64,000 bases of DNA from Ailanthus altissimus (lineage: Eukaryota > Streptophyta > Magnoliopsida > Sapindales > Simaroubaceae), in the NCBI GenBank assembly GCA_946807835.1, contig OX327684.1, forward strand, positions 20,174,501 to 20,238,500, in the 5' to 3' direction. The translations under genes and the position numbers were made by a program. The notes under the pieces are model-generated. The model saw nothing but the letters and a program-made list of their open reading frames with translations. It searched no databases and was not told the DNA's origin. Below are positions 46,961 to 58,512 of this stretch, piece by piece. The first letter of the stretch is position 1. Each line of letters opens with the position of its first letter.

Positions 46961-48398
46961 TGATGAACACTTAAAATTACACATTTAATAAGAGTTTTAC
47001 ATGATTGTTTTGTATTACTAGTGTATTTAATTTTCTTAACTTAAGTATGTTTACAATATTGTAATTAATTATCTTATAACTGTTTTGTGGCAGGTTCGGT
47101 AAAATGGGCATAACTTTCTACCCAAAGATCCAATTGAGGTGATTCTTAATCCTGTACAGAGTTGACTCAATGGGCTAACATATTGTATTTCACAAAGCAT
47201 TGGAAATTCGAGTGTTTAGAGGGTGAAAATTGGCCTAGAACAGAATTGATCTGCAGTACAGGCCCAGTTTGAACATTTATCAGTATTTGGCCCATAACTA
47301 TAGAAATACGTATCTAATACGTATGAGATCACTCAATTTGGAAAGATAAGAGACTTATATACAACTTTTATGTTTTGAGTGACAGCTAATTCGGATCACA
47401 TCAATTTCAAATTGGATAATCAAGTGGGTGCCCAAGTGATAATGAATGCAAATTATTTTGCCACCATTCTTGACTTTCATCAACCAAGTGGTTCCCTCCA
47501 AATTTGTCTCGATTTATCCATGTTTTTCTATAAATAGGTGGCTTGTTTATGCCTAAAGAATATAATTAGAAAGTTAGAATTTAGTTCAAAATACTTTTCC
47601 TTTGTATCCATTTCCTTGTACTATTATTTCTCTTGTTTACTATTAAGTCATGTTATTTCTTCTTCCATTTCTTTTCTTTTCATTTAGTTTTATTATGTCC
47701 AAATAATTTTGTTTAAGCTAAGGTGAAAGGGTGAAGCTCTTGGCAAGGTAATAAGATATGTTTAATATTTATTCATGAATTTAATGCTTCATTTTTAAGT
47801 TATGCAAATTTATATATGATGTATTTATTTTGTTTGTAGAATTAATACCCTTTCTTCTAAAGTGGTGATTCTTGATTTATTATTGACAAACTTAATACTT
47901 GGCACAATAAATTCTTGAAACCATTTACAAGATTTGGTTTATATAACCTTTCTTATAAAGTGGGAGTCTTGATTTATTGTAGACAAATATAAAGATTGGC
48001 ATAATAAATACTTGAACCCATTTATAAGATTTGGTGTATAATAATTGAAAGAAATAAATACTAATCAATATATAAATGATGATGAACGGTAATTGCTATT
48101 TTTTCCGGTTGGAACCTCCTTTGTGAGAGGATTCCAATTGAGTTATAAAAAAATAAAAAGTTAAATATATTCTTATTTCTTATGCCAAGAGTGAATCTCC
48201 ATAACCTTAGCTTTTTATTTGAATTGGTTAATTGAAATAATATTTACAAACATCTTATACTGCATTAATTATCTTTAAAGTGTTTATAATTTGTAATTTT
48301 AATTCTACTTCCCTGTGGATCGACCCCGTTCTCATCGGGTTATTTATTACTTCGACAATCCTGCACTTAAGAATAACTTCTATATTCTGGACGTGTCA
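46961..48398 (+). repeat. 3' LTR of Athila-B
   Basis: Same length as the 5' LTR, about 17 substitutions and no indel that I can see. Ends GGACGTGTCA, followed by the target duplication ATGAA. TATA box at 47528-47537. Confidence 0.96.
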
Positions 48399-48403
48399 AT
48401 GAA

Positions 48404-49324
48404 TATTGTAAGAGAAAGGAGAAACGTCATCTTCTTGTCACAGCATCCATATATATATTTAAAAATCTAAAAAAAAATTGTATATCTAATGCTAAGGCTA
48501 TCTCCACATTATTGGCCATGCATTTTAAACTTTCAGAAGCACAGTCATCGAAATTCAAAAAGGAGAACCTCATATGAATAAATTACCGTATGCTAACGTT
48601 ATTGAGAGTATCATATATGTGATAGTTTGCACAAGACCTAACATAGCACAAGCAGTGAGTGTCATGAATAGATCTATGGTGAATCCAAAAAAAGATCACT
48701 AGCTTGCAGTAAAATGGATATTGAGATATCTCAAAGGAATGTCAGATCATAGTTTGTTGTATAAAATGGCTGAGAATAAAAATGAAATGGTAAGAAGATA
48801 CGTCAAATCAGATTATGCAGGCGATCTCGATAAAAAAAGGTTTTTAACTAGGTATATATTCACAGAGTTTATATGTAATATATGTTGGAGGTCGATTCTA
48901 TAGCACGTGGAAGCACTATCAACCACAAAGGTAGAGTGTTAACTGTAGGTGAAGTTATTAAGAAGGCTGTGTGGTTAAAAGATATCTACACATCAATATT
49001 GGCTATTAAACATGTTGACACTAGAGTATACTATGATATCCAGAGTGTCATACAACTAAGCAAGCATCAAGTGTTTCACGAGAGATCTAAATACATTGAT
49101 TTGCAACTTCATTTCATCAGAGAAATTATTCAAAGTGGCAAGATTAGTCTAATGAGATTATGCCATCTAAAAATCCAACTAACATGTTGACTAAGCGATT
49201 GTCATTGGTTAAATTCATCCTATGCAAAAACTTAATCAGAGTCACTACTATGTAAGGGTGACCGAAGATGCGGAGATGAAAGATCTTGAAAGCTTCGAGG
49301 ATGATTTTAAATCAAAGAGGGGTT
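48404..49324 (+). pseudogene. Copia B RT end and RNase H
   Basis: Picks up the RT frame cut at 36341 (IVRERRNVIFLSQH). Then come the LAVKWILRYLKGMSDHSLLY and SDYAGDLDKKRFLTRYIF blocks of RNase H, and KHQVFHERSKYIDLQLHFI in 48882-49190. Frameshifts and stops throughout. A short tail (KLNQSHYYVRVTEDAEMKDL) leads to the purine-rich AAATCAAAGAGGGGTT that primes the 3' LTR. Confidence 0.85.
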
Positions 49325-49915
49325 TGTTGAAAATTAGAGATTCAAAATCAATGATGAGTTTTGATTTTGAGTTGGAGACAAATAAAGAGTTAGCAAGAAG
49401 TCTAATACGTAAAGGTCAGATAAGAAGAAGCAAAATGAAAACTCAAAAGTAAGGAACTGTTCACACAACAGGGGTACTTTTATGCAACACTATTCACGTA
49501 ACAACTTATGGGTATTTTTTATTTTAGCTCAATTGACTTCTTTAAGTGGCATTTGGACTCCTACAAGTAAGAACTTTTATTTAAACTAGTATACACCTTT
49601 GTAACTCCTTGTAATTGACATCAATTATCACAACACAACTGCATACAAAAAAAAAATCTTAGATTACAAGAAAGACAATTTAGTGAAAAATTGTTGAGAG
49701 TTCTTTGTGAGCTTTGATATTCTTCTAAAAGGCATATTTTGTAAGTACCTAGTGATTCAATAATCAAGAAGTGAGATCTTGATTCACTATAGACATAGGC
49801 AAGTTGTCAAACTACATAAAATCTTATATTGTTTTCTACCTTTCTATCTTTAGATTGCTTTATAATTACTTGTTACTACGCCATATTGTTTTCGTGATAC
49901 GCTTCCACTTTAACA
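49325..49915 (+). repeat. 3' LTR of copia B
   Basis: 591 bp, TGTTGAAAATTAG ... CCACTTTAACA, followed by TAATG, the target duplication matching 31020-31024. Confidence 0.92.
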
Positions 49916-50764
49916 TAATGTCTAACATGTTTTGAGTATCAACACTTAACTAAAGTAAAAATAAAATATATACATAATGTTAAAGTAAAAGAACTAAAGG
50001 TGAAAGAGGATCCTAATGTTGTGCATTCTCATGGCTACTAAAAATAAGATAAGTTATCAAAACTTATAATGTCATACATGTTTAAAAGTATCAAGATTGA
50101 ACTAGAATAAAAATAAAAATACTTACAAGATGATGAAGTAGAAGAAGCAAAGCTGACATACCCTAATGGTAAGCCTGTTCCCATGGCTGCTGAGCAGAAA
50201 ATGGGATAAGAAATCAAAACATATACATCTTACATGTTTTGAAATGTCAACACACAAAGATAGTAAAACTAAAAATACTTACAAAATTTTGAAGAAAAAT
50301 CGATTATAAAGAATCCTAATGCTGAGCCTATTCCCATGGCTACTAAGTAAAAAATGAAATATGTAATCAAAATATATGACATCTTACATGTTTTAAATTA
50401 TCAACACTCAAAATAGAGTAAAAAGAAAAATACTAACAAAAGGGTAAAATAGAAGAAGTGAAGGTGACAGATCCCAATGTTGAGCCCGTTCTCATGGTTA
50501 CAAAGTAGAAAATGAGAGAAATGATCAAAACATATAATGTCTAACATGTTTTAAGAGTCAACACTATACTAGAGTAAATATAAGAATACTTAAAAGATGT
50601 TGAAGAAAAAGAAGAAGCAAAGGTGACAGATCCTAATGCTAAGCTTATTCTCATGACTGCTTGGCAGAAAATGAGATATGTTATCAAATTATATAACGTC
50701 TTAAATGTTTTAAAGTATCAACATTTGATTAGAGTAAGAATAAACATACTTACAAAATAGTGAA
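49916..50764 (-). repeat. Tandem ~156-bp units, each with an exon-like block on the minus strand
   Basis: At least five units at 155-160 bp steps. On the minus strand each has a T-rich tract ending NAGNAG, then a ~62-nt block starting GCCATGGGAA or GTCATGAGAA, then TTT|GTAAGTATTTTTA. The donor-side block ends are at 50127, 50283, 50438, 50594 and 50754. Read in one frame the blocks give related peptides: AMGTGLPLGYVSFASSTSSS, AMGIGSALGFFIIDFSSKF, TMRTGSTLGSVTFTSSILPF and VMRISLALGSVTFASSFSST. Some units have lost a splice base (GT to TT at 50594; no AG in the unit ending at 50438). I infer a tandemly duplicated mini-exon of an unknown gene, now decaying. Copia B inserted at its left edge and copia C at its right edge. 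Confidence 0.55.
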
Positions 50765-51410
50765 TGTTGAAAATTAGTGATTCAAAATTAAGGATGAGTT
50801 TTAAGTTAAAGACCAATGAAGAGTTAACAATAAGTCTAGTACGTGAAGATCGTGCTAGGAAGGAGCAAAATGAAAAGCCAGAAGCAATGAATTATTTACG
50901 CGGTGAGTATTATTTACATAACACTATTCACTCATGTACTATTCACTTGGCAACTTATGGATATTTATTGTTTTAGCTCAATCAATTTATTTAAGTGAGA
51001 TTTAGACTCATACAAGTAAAAACTCTTATTCCAACTAGGTTTTGAGTTTTTCTAAGGCATCCAAAGCCTATATAAAGGCTCATATTAGTTTGTAAACATA
51101 TTACAATAACTACAACACAAACACAAGAGAGAAAACTCTTTAGTCTACAAGAGAGATAAATTGTAAGGCCTCTGTGAGTGCAATTGGGAGTGTTCTCTGT
51201 GAAGCTTGAGTTATTTCTTATAAAATGTATATTTTGTGAATGCCTTGTGATTTTTAATAAGAGAAGTGAGATCTTGATCCGCCGTAAATGTAAGCAAGTT
51301 ACCAAACCACATAAATTCTTTTGTGCTTTTTCATATTTTCTTTCTCTTTTTTATTCTCGATTGCTTGTTCCTGTATTATATTACTTGAGTTTATTGATTC
51401 CGCTTCAACA
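50765..51410 (+). repeat. 5' LTR of copia C
   Basis: TGTTGAAAATTAG ... CGCTTCAACA, 646 bp, TATA box CTATATAAAG at 51068-51077. Followed after three bases by TGGTATCAAAC, a mutated tRNA-Met primer site. Confidence 0.88.
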
Positions 51411-51439
51411 AACTGGTATCAAACTTCGGCTCTTAGTAG

Positions 51440-52108
51440 ACAAGACCAATCCTAAATATGAAGTAGAAAAATTCAACGGATCAAATGATTTCAATCTGTG
51501 GAAGATAAAGGTGATGGTGTTACTGGTGAGCCAATATTTAGGCTTGGCGTTAGAAAAGACTACAGCTCTATCTTGTAGGGAAAAAAAGACATCAGAATTA
51601 TCTAAGGCTGAAGTAGAAAGAAAATACATTTAGAAAATGGCTCAAAGTATAATCGTTCTGTCATTGAGCAATGAAGTATTAAGAGAAGTAGTAGATGAAA
51701 AGACGATGATTGATATTTGGAAGAAGTTTGGCTCTCTTTATATGCGGAAGTTATTAGCCAACAAATTGCATATAAAAAAGAAGTTATATCAGTTATCCAT
51801 GTCTGATGGGACGCCGATAAAAGACCATATAGACTCCTTCAATAAGATCATCATTGATCTTAAAGCTATCAATAAAAAGATAGAGGATGAAGACAAGACG
51901 ATCTCTTATTGAGCTCACTTCCTAGAAGCTTCGAGCACTTTGTTGATACACTTCTCTTCGATAGAGAGAGTTTAATGATGAGTAATGTGAAATCATCATT
52001 AAACTTAAAACAATTAGGAAGACAGATAAAGGTTAATGCAGAAAAATTTATCTACAAGAAGGAGAGCCTTATATAGAGATAGAAAGAAGAATAGCTCAAG
52101 ATCAAAGT
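51440..52108 (+). pseudogene. Broken copia gag (copia C)
   Basis: Reads KYEVEKFNGSNDFNLWKIKV at about 51456, the start of a UBN2-type gag that keeps the Trp lost in copia B. The next phase (51637-51912) gives IDIWKKFGSLYMRKLLANKL and DHIDSFNKIIIDLKAINKK. It is interrupted before the zinc knuckle by the solo LTR at 52114. The knuckle remnant (KCYCY-like) resumes at about 54900. Confidence 0.85.
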
Positions 52109-52113
52109 CTAGG

Positions 52114-54884
52114 TGTCACACCCCAGACCCAAAAAATATGACACACGACATAACTTACACTCATTCAATAATATGCAGTCATAATTAATATTACATAAAA
52201 TTTCAAACTTAAATTCAACATAGGAATCCTTAGCAAGTTGCTAGTAAGTTCAACACAAAGTTTCACTCATGACCATACTTGGTGAAATATAAATCAAATA
52301 CAACCACACCTAATAAAATAATACATAAGTATTTATTTAATAGGGACAAATAAAATATCTTAAACTATGTGTCCAAAAATAAAATAATTAGCAACTTAGA
52401 AACTTAGGGAACCCAAGGGACAGCAGAAGTCTTGCCAAATCCGCTAAGCATACATGTACCTTATTTACCTAAAATCACCATAAACTATAATGAGTATGAA
52501 ACTCAGTAAGCATACTAGTTTTTCATATATCAAAATACAAATACATATATGTACACAATGCATGTGTATGATATACTGTGATAAATCAAAATTATAATCT
52601 TATCAAATCACATGTCAGGTAAGTGCTTACACATTCTTTCAAAATATATAATAGGAATACCATCACTCAACTATTACTTAGTAGGACTTTCATATCACAT
52701 AATGAGCCAAATGTCACTCGTAGGTGACATACCGTATGAAAGAAATAGTATAAGTGAGGTTTAAATTACACATATATAATGCTCATGCCTGAAGGTAAGA
52801 GCCAAACCCTCACCCTGATCATCGATAAGTCCTCTCACATGCACCAATATGCCACCACACGAATGTGATGACTCAATCTTCATTTAAATACCAATAGGAT
52901 CCTCTTTACATACGGAACACATAACGTATACCAATCCCGAAGGAAAAGCCACACATAAAGGCTCTAAAAATCACATAAAGTGCCTATTAAGTAAATAGTG
53001 AGTTCAAGCATCCTCAAAACACAAAACGTATCTCATGGACATTTTCCACTTCAAAAGCATTCTTTGTTAAACACATTTCATTTTGAAAGCTCACTTTCAT
53101 AAACACATGTATATCCATGTTCAATATCAATGCTCACATTCATAAACATATGTCTTTCACATTTTATATCAAATATACTTTGACATAACATAAACATATT
53201 TCTAAGCACATTTGTAAAATCATATGTAGACAATTACTATACTTATTGTGATTTTAGTAAAAGTTTAGTATACTTACCTCTTAACACTTTTGGCTACAAG
53301 GCTTAATTCTCCTTAACCTATCAATGGAGATTAATCCTTTTATAAGCCTTAAACTTCACACAAAACACTTTAAATAGCTTACAAAACTACACATATTGCA
53401 CTTGTCATATCGAATTGGTCTAATTACTCAGTTTCTCAAAACTTGTCATTCTGACCACTTACACTTAATAAAATTTTCTTATACATCAAATGATGTCCAA
53501 TTGCTCTAAAATTAGAATATATCTTTATTCACTCATATATATTTCTTATATATGAATACTATATTATAATTCCTACACAATCCATTTCATAAACACCATC
53601 AAATCAAACTATTATTCTGGCGGGATTAAGATATTTACTAGACAGTATTCAGTCTCCCAATTGTATAAAATCATATACTAATTCAAAAATTATAAAACTA
53701 TCACAGAATTACTCTTGACACATATCTCAATCCATGATAAATATGTTACTTCAAAATCCCTTCCAAAAGTATTTTAAAACTATTTTACTCTATAGCTTTA
53801 AACATCTGTTAATCAAATACTACAATGAGCTGACACTCTTTAGAAAATCATAACAATTTAACCACATTGATCTAAATTCTCAATTCTAAGTATATCATAT
53901 TAGACATATAAATTTATTATATTTCAAAAATTCGTAATTTTTTAAAGATCATTCAGCAGATTAAAAATTATTTGTCACTGTATCATACTGTTAACACAGG
54001 AAATTTATAGAATTTCAGGGTCAATTTGATAAATTCATTACAAATTCAATTTCTAGAATTTTCAATCTATTCAAAGTCTTAAATGATTCTTACATGTCTA
54101 ATTTCATAGTCTCAAAAGAAAAAATCAGAATTGAAGCACAACAATTTATAAAATTTCCGGATCAAGAGACTATTAAGTAGAAATTCTGTAATTCATCATG
54201 ATTTATCAAGCTATTTACATAATCATCATCAATTCTCAATATATCTTACAAAATCCACATCAAATCCCTAATTTTTTCATTTGTCCAGAAATCAAAACTT
54301 AAAGGAATCAACTTAATTAACACCAATAAATTGAGAAATAGTTATGATATATCTCTTAAAATCTAAAATTTTAATTTCTTCTTCTTCTCTTTCTCTCCTC
54401 TCTATTTCTCTATTTTCTCTCTCTAAAGGGGTGGTTCGACCCAAAAATGAGTAAATTAGGGTTTAAAATGTGTATTTTTATACTAAGAGGCTAACTTTTA
54501 GTATTTACAAATTAATCTCCAAAACTTTTAAAGTATTACAATTTGGTCCCTAAATAAATTTAAAGTCTTGCAAATAAACCCAATACTAATAGTAGGTCCT
54601 TAATCTATACAAATACTACTAATAATAATACATAAATCAAGTATCATCAACATACAAATAAAATATGAATTAATCTCCAAAACTTTTAAAGTATTACAAT
54701 TTGGTCCCTAAATAAATTTAAAGTCTTGCAAATAAACCCAATACTAATAGTAGGTCCTTAATCTATACAAATACTACTAATAATAATACATAAATCAAGT
54801 ATCATCAACATACAAATAAAATATAAATATTATGCATATATATAAATATTTATTCTTTTCGGTGTTGGATAAGTGGTTACTACA
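52114..54884 (-). mobile_element. 2.77-kb solo LTR (family 3) inside copia C
   Basis: TGTCACACCCC ... TTACTACA with a perfect 5-bp target duplication CTAGG (52109-52113 / 54885-54889); copia B shows the uninterrupted site. No open frame over 60 codons. Orientation is judged from the minus strand, where a TATA-like AGTATAAAAATACA (around 54470) is followed by a GA-rich leader-like block (about 54360-54430), and where the element ends GGGGTGTGACA, an end I know from plant gypsy LTRs. No PBS, polypurine tract or partner LTR is present, hence solo. Confidence 0.75.
54511..54826. repeat. Exact 158-bp tandem duplication within the solo LTR
   Basis: ATTAATCTCCAAAACTTTTA begins both copies (54511 and 54669). 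I see no difference over 158 bp, so the duplication is more recent than the LTR itself. Confidence 0.9.
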
Positions 54885-54889
54885 CTAGG

Positions 54890-57800
54890 GGCATTTTTAG
54901 AAAGTGCTATTGCTACAAAATAAAATAGGCACTTCATAAAGGATTCTCCGGAGAAGAAATCCAAAGATAAGAAGGTAGATGCTATGTTTACCTATGATGA
55001 TAGCTACGACAACGCAGAGACTCTAGTCTTCACTGATGGTAAAAGTTCTATACAATGGGTTTTAAATTCTGATTATTCTTTTCACATGTGCTTATATAAG
55101 TTATGGTTTGTCAATTTCTAACCCATTAGTAGTGATAAAGTATTAATGAGTAATGACGTAGTGTGTCAAGTGATTAGACTTAAGTTATTAATAGAAATTT
55201 GTAGTATTAGACTTAAGTTACATGATAGGCCAGTGAAAGAGTTGTTAGAAGTTAGGTATGTTTTTTACCTAAAACAATACTTGATCTCACTAGGTATGTT
55301 AGACCAGAATAGGTGTTTTATCAGGATTGACGGAGGAATTTTAAGAGTGTTCAAGGGTTTTATGGTTGTGATAAGAGATGAGAAGCATAAAAGAGTATAT
55401 GTGCTAAAAGATGCAGTGAGTGGTTTTGCATTATTCTTTATGGCTGACGAGAATATACAAACCAAGTTGTGGCATCTTAAATTAGCACATTTAGGTAAAA
55501 GGAACTTAAATGAGTTATTTAGTTAAAAGGTGTTTGGTGAGGATAAGTTCCAACTACTTAAGTTTTATGAGAATTACGTACTAGGTAAAGCACATAGAGT
55601 TAGCTTTAATACCGGAGAGCACAGAATTAAGGGGACTCTTGACTACATACACTCATATCTTTGGGGACCAGTGCAGACAATGATCTATGATAGGGCTAGA
55701 TATTTTCTTTCATTTACAAATGATTATTTAAGGAAGTTATAAGTTTATGTGTTGAAGAACAAAGAGCAAGTGTTTGATACGTTCAAAACTTGGAAGACCT
55801 TTGTTGAGAATCAGATTAGTAAAAAGGCTAAGGAATGACAACAACCTCGAGTTTTACAATAGACAGTTTAATGGGTTTTGTGCTAAGTATGGATTGTAAG
55901 GCATACAACTGTGAGATCAATACCACAGTAAAACAAACTGGCTGAAATGATGAATATAACTCTTTTGAAAAGGCTTAGATGAATGTTTACCAATACAAAG
56001 ATGTTTAAGGCCTTTTGAAGTGAACCTGTGATGACGGCATCTTATTTGATCAATATAAATCTCTCATCGGTGATAGACTCAAGACCGTAGAAGAGAAATA
56101 GTCTAGCAGCCCTCCTAAGTATGATCACCTTAGAATATTTGGCTGCCCATCTTTCGTGCATATGAAACAAGGTAAATTAGAACCTAAAGCTATGAAGAGG
56201 ATATTTATAGGGTATTCCAAATGTATGAAAGGATACAAGGTGTGGTGCAAAGAGTTGAAGCCACCAAAGAGTATCATAAGCTATAATATGACGTTTGATG
56301 AAATGACAATGTTGAAAGCTTCTCAAGAAGATGAGAAAGAAAAACTTGTGGCCAAGGAAGATTCAACATCCAAATCAATTAAAAGTTAAGGAAAGTCTAA
56401 GTGTAGATCTAATATGCCCCTAGATTAGCACTTTAACAAGGATATACTTAATGTTGAGCTAAGAACACTGCGAGTTCCTTCAAGTTTACCCAAAGAGTGA
56501 CTAGGACTCTTGAGATAAAACTTGAAGATTACTAGCTAATAAGAGATAGGCTAAGGAGAATGATAAACTCGTCAATCAGGTATACACAAGTAGATTTTGT
56601 TGCTTATGCTTTTAATTCCGCTTGCACTCTTGAGTTTGATGAACCTAAGACATATAATAAGGCTATAAAGAGTGAGAATCGAGATAAATGGCAGCAGGCC
56701 ATAAAAGATGAGATTAGTTCCGTTAGAAAGAATAACAACTGAGTATTGGTAGATAAACCTCAAAAGAAAATAATCTAGTTGAGTATAAGTTGGTATATGA
56801 GGTTAAGGAATGAATATTAATGGTAGATTCTATAATGTTTAAAGTTAGGCTTGTTGCACAAAGTTTTGCTTAGAGAGAGGGAATAAACTTCCATGAGATT
56901 TTTTTTCTAACCGTCAAGCATACATCCATTGAGGTTCTGTTATCCATGTATACAAATCGTAATTTACATCTAGAGCAGATGGATGTAAAGACAGCTTTTC
57001 TGTATGGAGAACTTGAAGAGAAGATTTACATGTCACAATCGTAAGGGTTTATAGAGCCCAAAAAAGAAGAGCATGATTGTTTACTAAGAATTCATTATAT
57101 GGGTTAACGTAATTACCTAGACATTGGTAAAAGAGATTCGATGATTTTATAATAACTTGTGGGTTTAGTAGAAACAAGTATGATGGATGCGTGTACCTTA
57201 AAAGTTTGAATAGTGGGATGATGATGCATTTACTTTTGTATGTAAATGATATGTTTATTACATCTAGAGATATAGAAGAGATACAAAAATTGAAGAAGTA
57301 GTTGAGTGATGAGTTTGAGATGAAGGATTTGGGAACAACAAAGAGGAAATTAGGTATGGACATTATGAGGGAAAGAAGAGACGTTATCTTCTTGTCATAG
57401 AAGTGATATATACTCAAAATCCTAGAAAAATTTGCTATATCCAATGTGAAGGTTGTCTTCACTCATTTCAACTTTCAACAATACAGTCGCCAAAATATGA
57501 AGAGGAGAAATTACAAAAGAATAAACTACCGTATGCGAACACTGTGAAGAGCATTATGTATACAATGATTTACGCGAAACTAAACATAGTATAGGTTGTG
57601 AGTATGGTAAGTAAATATATGGCGAATTCGGATAAGGATTACTAGCTTGCAGTAAAGTGAATATTTAGATATCTCAAGGGAATGTTGGGTTATAGGTTAA
57701 TGTATAAAAGAGTTATAAACAAGAGTAAAATGATAAGATGATACTTTGACTCAGATTATGCAAGTGATTTAGACAAGAAAAGATCATTAATGGATTACGT

Positions 57801-58200
57801 ATTTATAATTTTTTAGTGTAGTATATGCTGAAGATCGATTTTACTGCATATGGTAGCACTTTCTACCACAGAGGTAGAGTTTATAGTTGTATGTGAAGCT
57901 ATTAAGGAGGCCGTGTGGTTAAAAGGGATATGTGCAGAGGTAATGGCTACTGAAGACGTCAACATCGGTGTTCATTATAACAGCCAAAGTACCGTACACC
58001 TAAGCAAGTATTAATTGTTTCACAAAAGGTCTAAACACATTGATGTACGGCCCCATATCATTCTAGAACTTTTTCAAAGTGGTGAGATTAGTCTAACAAA
58101 GATTGCATCGTCTGAAACTCTCACTGACATATTGACTAAGTCATTACCCTCGGTTAAGTTCGTCCTATGTAAAGACTTGACCGAAGTCACTATTATATGA
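54890..58200 (+). pseudogene. Broken copia pol (copia C)
   Basis: After the solo LTR: zinc-knuckle and protease remnants (54.9-55.1 kb); GAG-pre-integrase (LWHLKLAHLGKRNLNELFS at about 55470, YVLGKAHRVSFNTGEH); integrase core very decayed at 55.7-56.1 kb; RT from about 56.58 kb, including QMDVKTAFLYGELEEKIYM (about 56978) and a decayed active site LLLYVNDMF (about 57233); RNase H with STTEVEFIVVCEAIKEAVWL (about 57857) and HKRSKHIDVRPHIILE. Stops and shifts throughout; non-functional. Confidence 0.88.
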
Positions 58201-58269
58201 AGGTGGCCGATGATGTAGAGATGAAAGATCTTAGAAGCTTTGAAGATGATTTTGAGTCAATGAGAGATT

Positions 58270-58512
58270 TGTTGGAAATTAAGGATGAGTTTTGAGTTGA
58301 AAACCAATAAAGAGTTAGTAAGAAGTCTAGTATGTAAAAGTTGTGCTAGGAAGGAATAAAACAAAAAGTCAGAAGTAAGGAATTATTCACACGGTTGGTA
58401 CTATTTATAGGTACTATTGACGTGGCAACTTTGGGTATTTTTTGTTTTAGCTCAATTGACTTTTTTAAGTGGGATTTGAATACATACAAATAAAGATTAT
58501 TATTCCAACTAG
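58270..58512 (+). repeat. Truncated 3' LTR of copia C
   Basis: Begins TGTTGGAAATTAAGGATGAG and follows the 5' LTR as far as TATTCCAACTAG, then changes to unrelated sequence. The second half was lost by deletion or replaced. Confidence 0.8.

Larger units (their letters stand above)
36347..48398 (+). mobile_element. Athila-B: young Athila-like Ty3/gypsy element with extra genes
   Basis: 12,052 bp. Two LTRs of exactly 1438 bp (36347-37784 and 46961-48398) are flanked by the perfect duplication ATGAA (36342-36346 and 48399-48403), in the RT of copia B. By eye I count about 17 differences between the LTRs, 15 of them transitions. Interior order: tRNA-Asp primer site, leader with hairpin/uORF repeats, gag, protease, RT, RNase H, integrase, a 182-aa ORF, a LOG-like reading frame, a 1.4-kb 3' region and a polypurine tract. 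Four in-frame stops and one frameshift in gag-pol make this copy inactive by itself. The two extra reading frames are not part of normal Athila coding content. Confidence 0.97.
31025..49915 (+). mobile_element. Copia B: Ty1/copia element carrying two nested insertions
   Basis: LTRs of 591 bp at 31025-31615 and 49325-49915, both starting TGTTGAAAATT, are flanked by the 5-bp duplication TAATG (31020-31024 and 49916-49920). The interior order is gag, protease, integrase, RT, RNase H, all broken. A solo LTR (34180-35748) and a 12-kb Athila-like element (36347-48398) sit inside its RT region. Without them the element would be about 5.3 kb, normal for copia. It inserted into the 156-bp tandem array that continues at 49916. 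Confidence 0.92.
50765..58512 (+). mobile_element. Copia C: Ty1/copia element of the copia B family, truncated, with nested solo LTR
   Basis: 5' LTR 50765-51410, interior with broken gag, protease, integrase, RT and RNase H, and a 3' LTR starting at 58270 that is cut off at about 58512. A 2.77-kb solo LTR (52114-54884) sits in gag. Sequence and order match copia B throughout, so the two are members of one family, in the same orientation, only 849 bp apart. No target duplication can be seen because the right end is missing. Confidence 0.9.

Noticed and set aside
50765..58512. Copia B and C as a single element with three LTRs
   Set aside because: Each has its own gag-to-RNase H order and primer site, and copia B has a perfect TAATG target duplication of its own.
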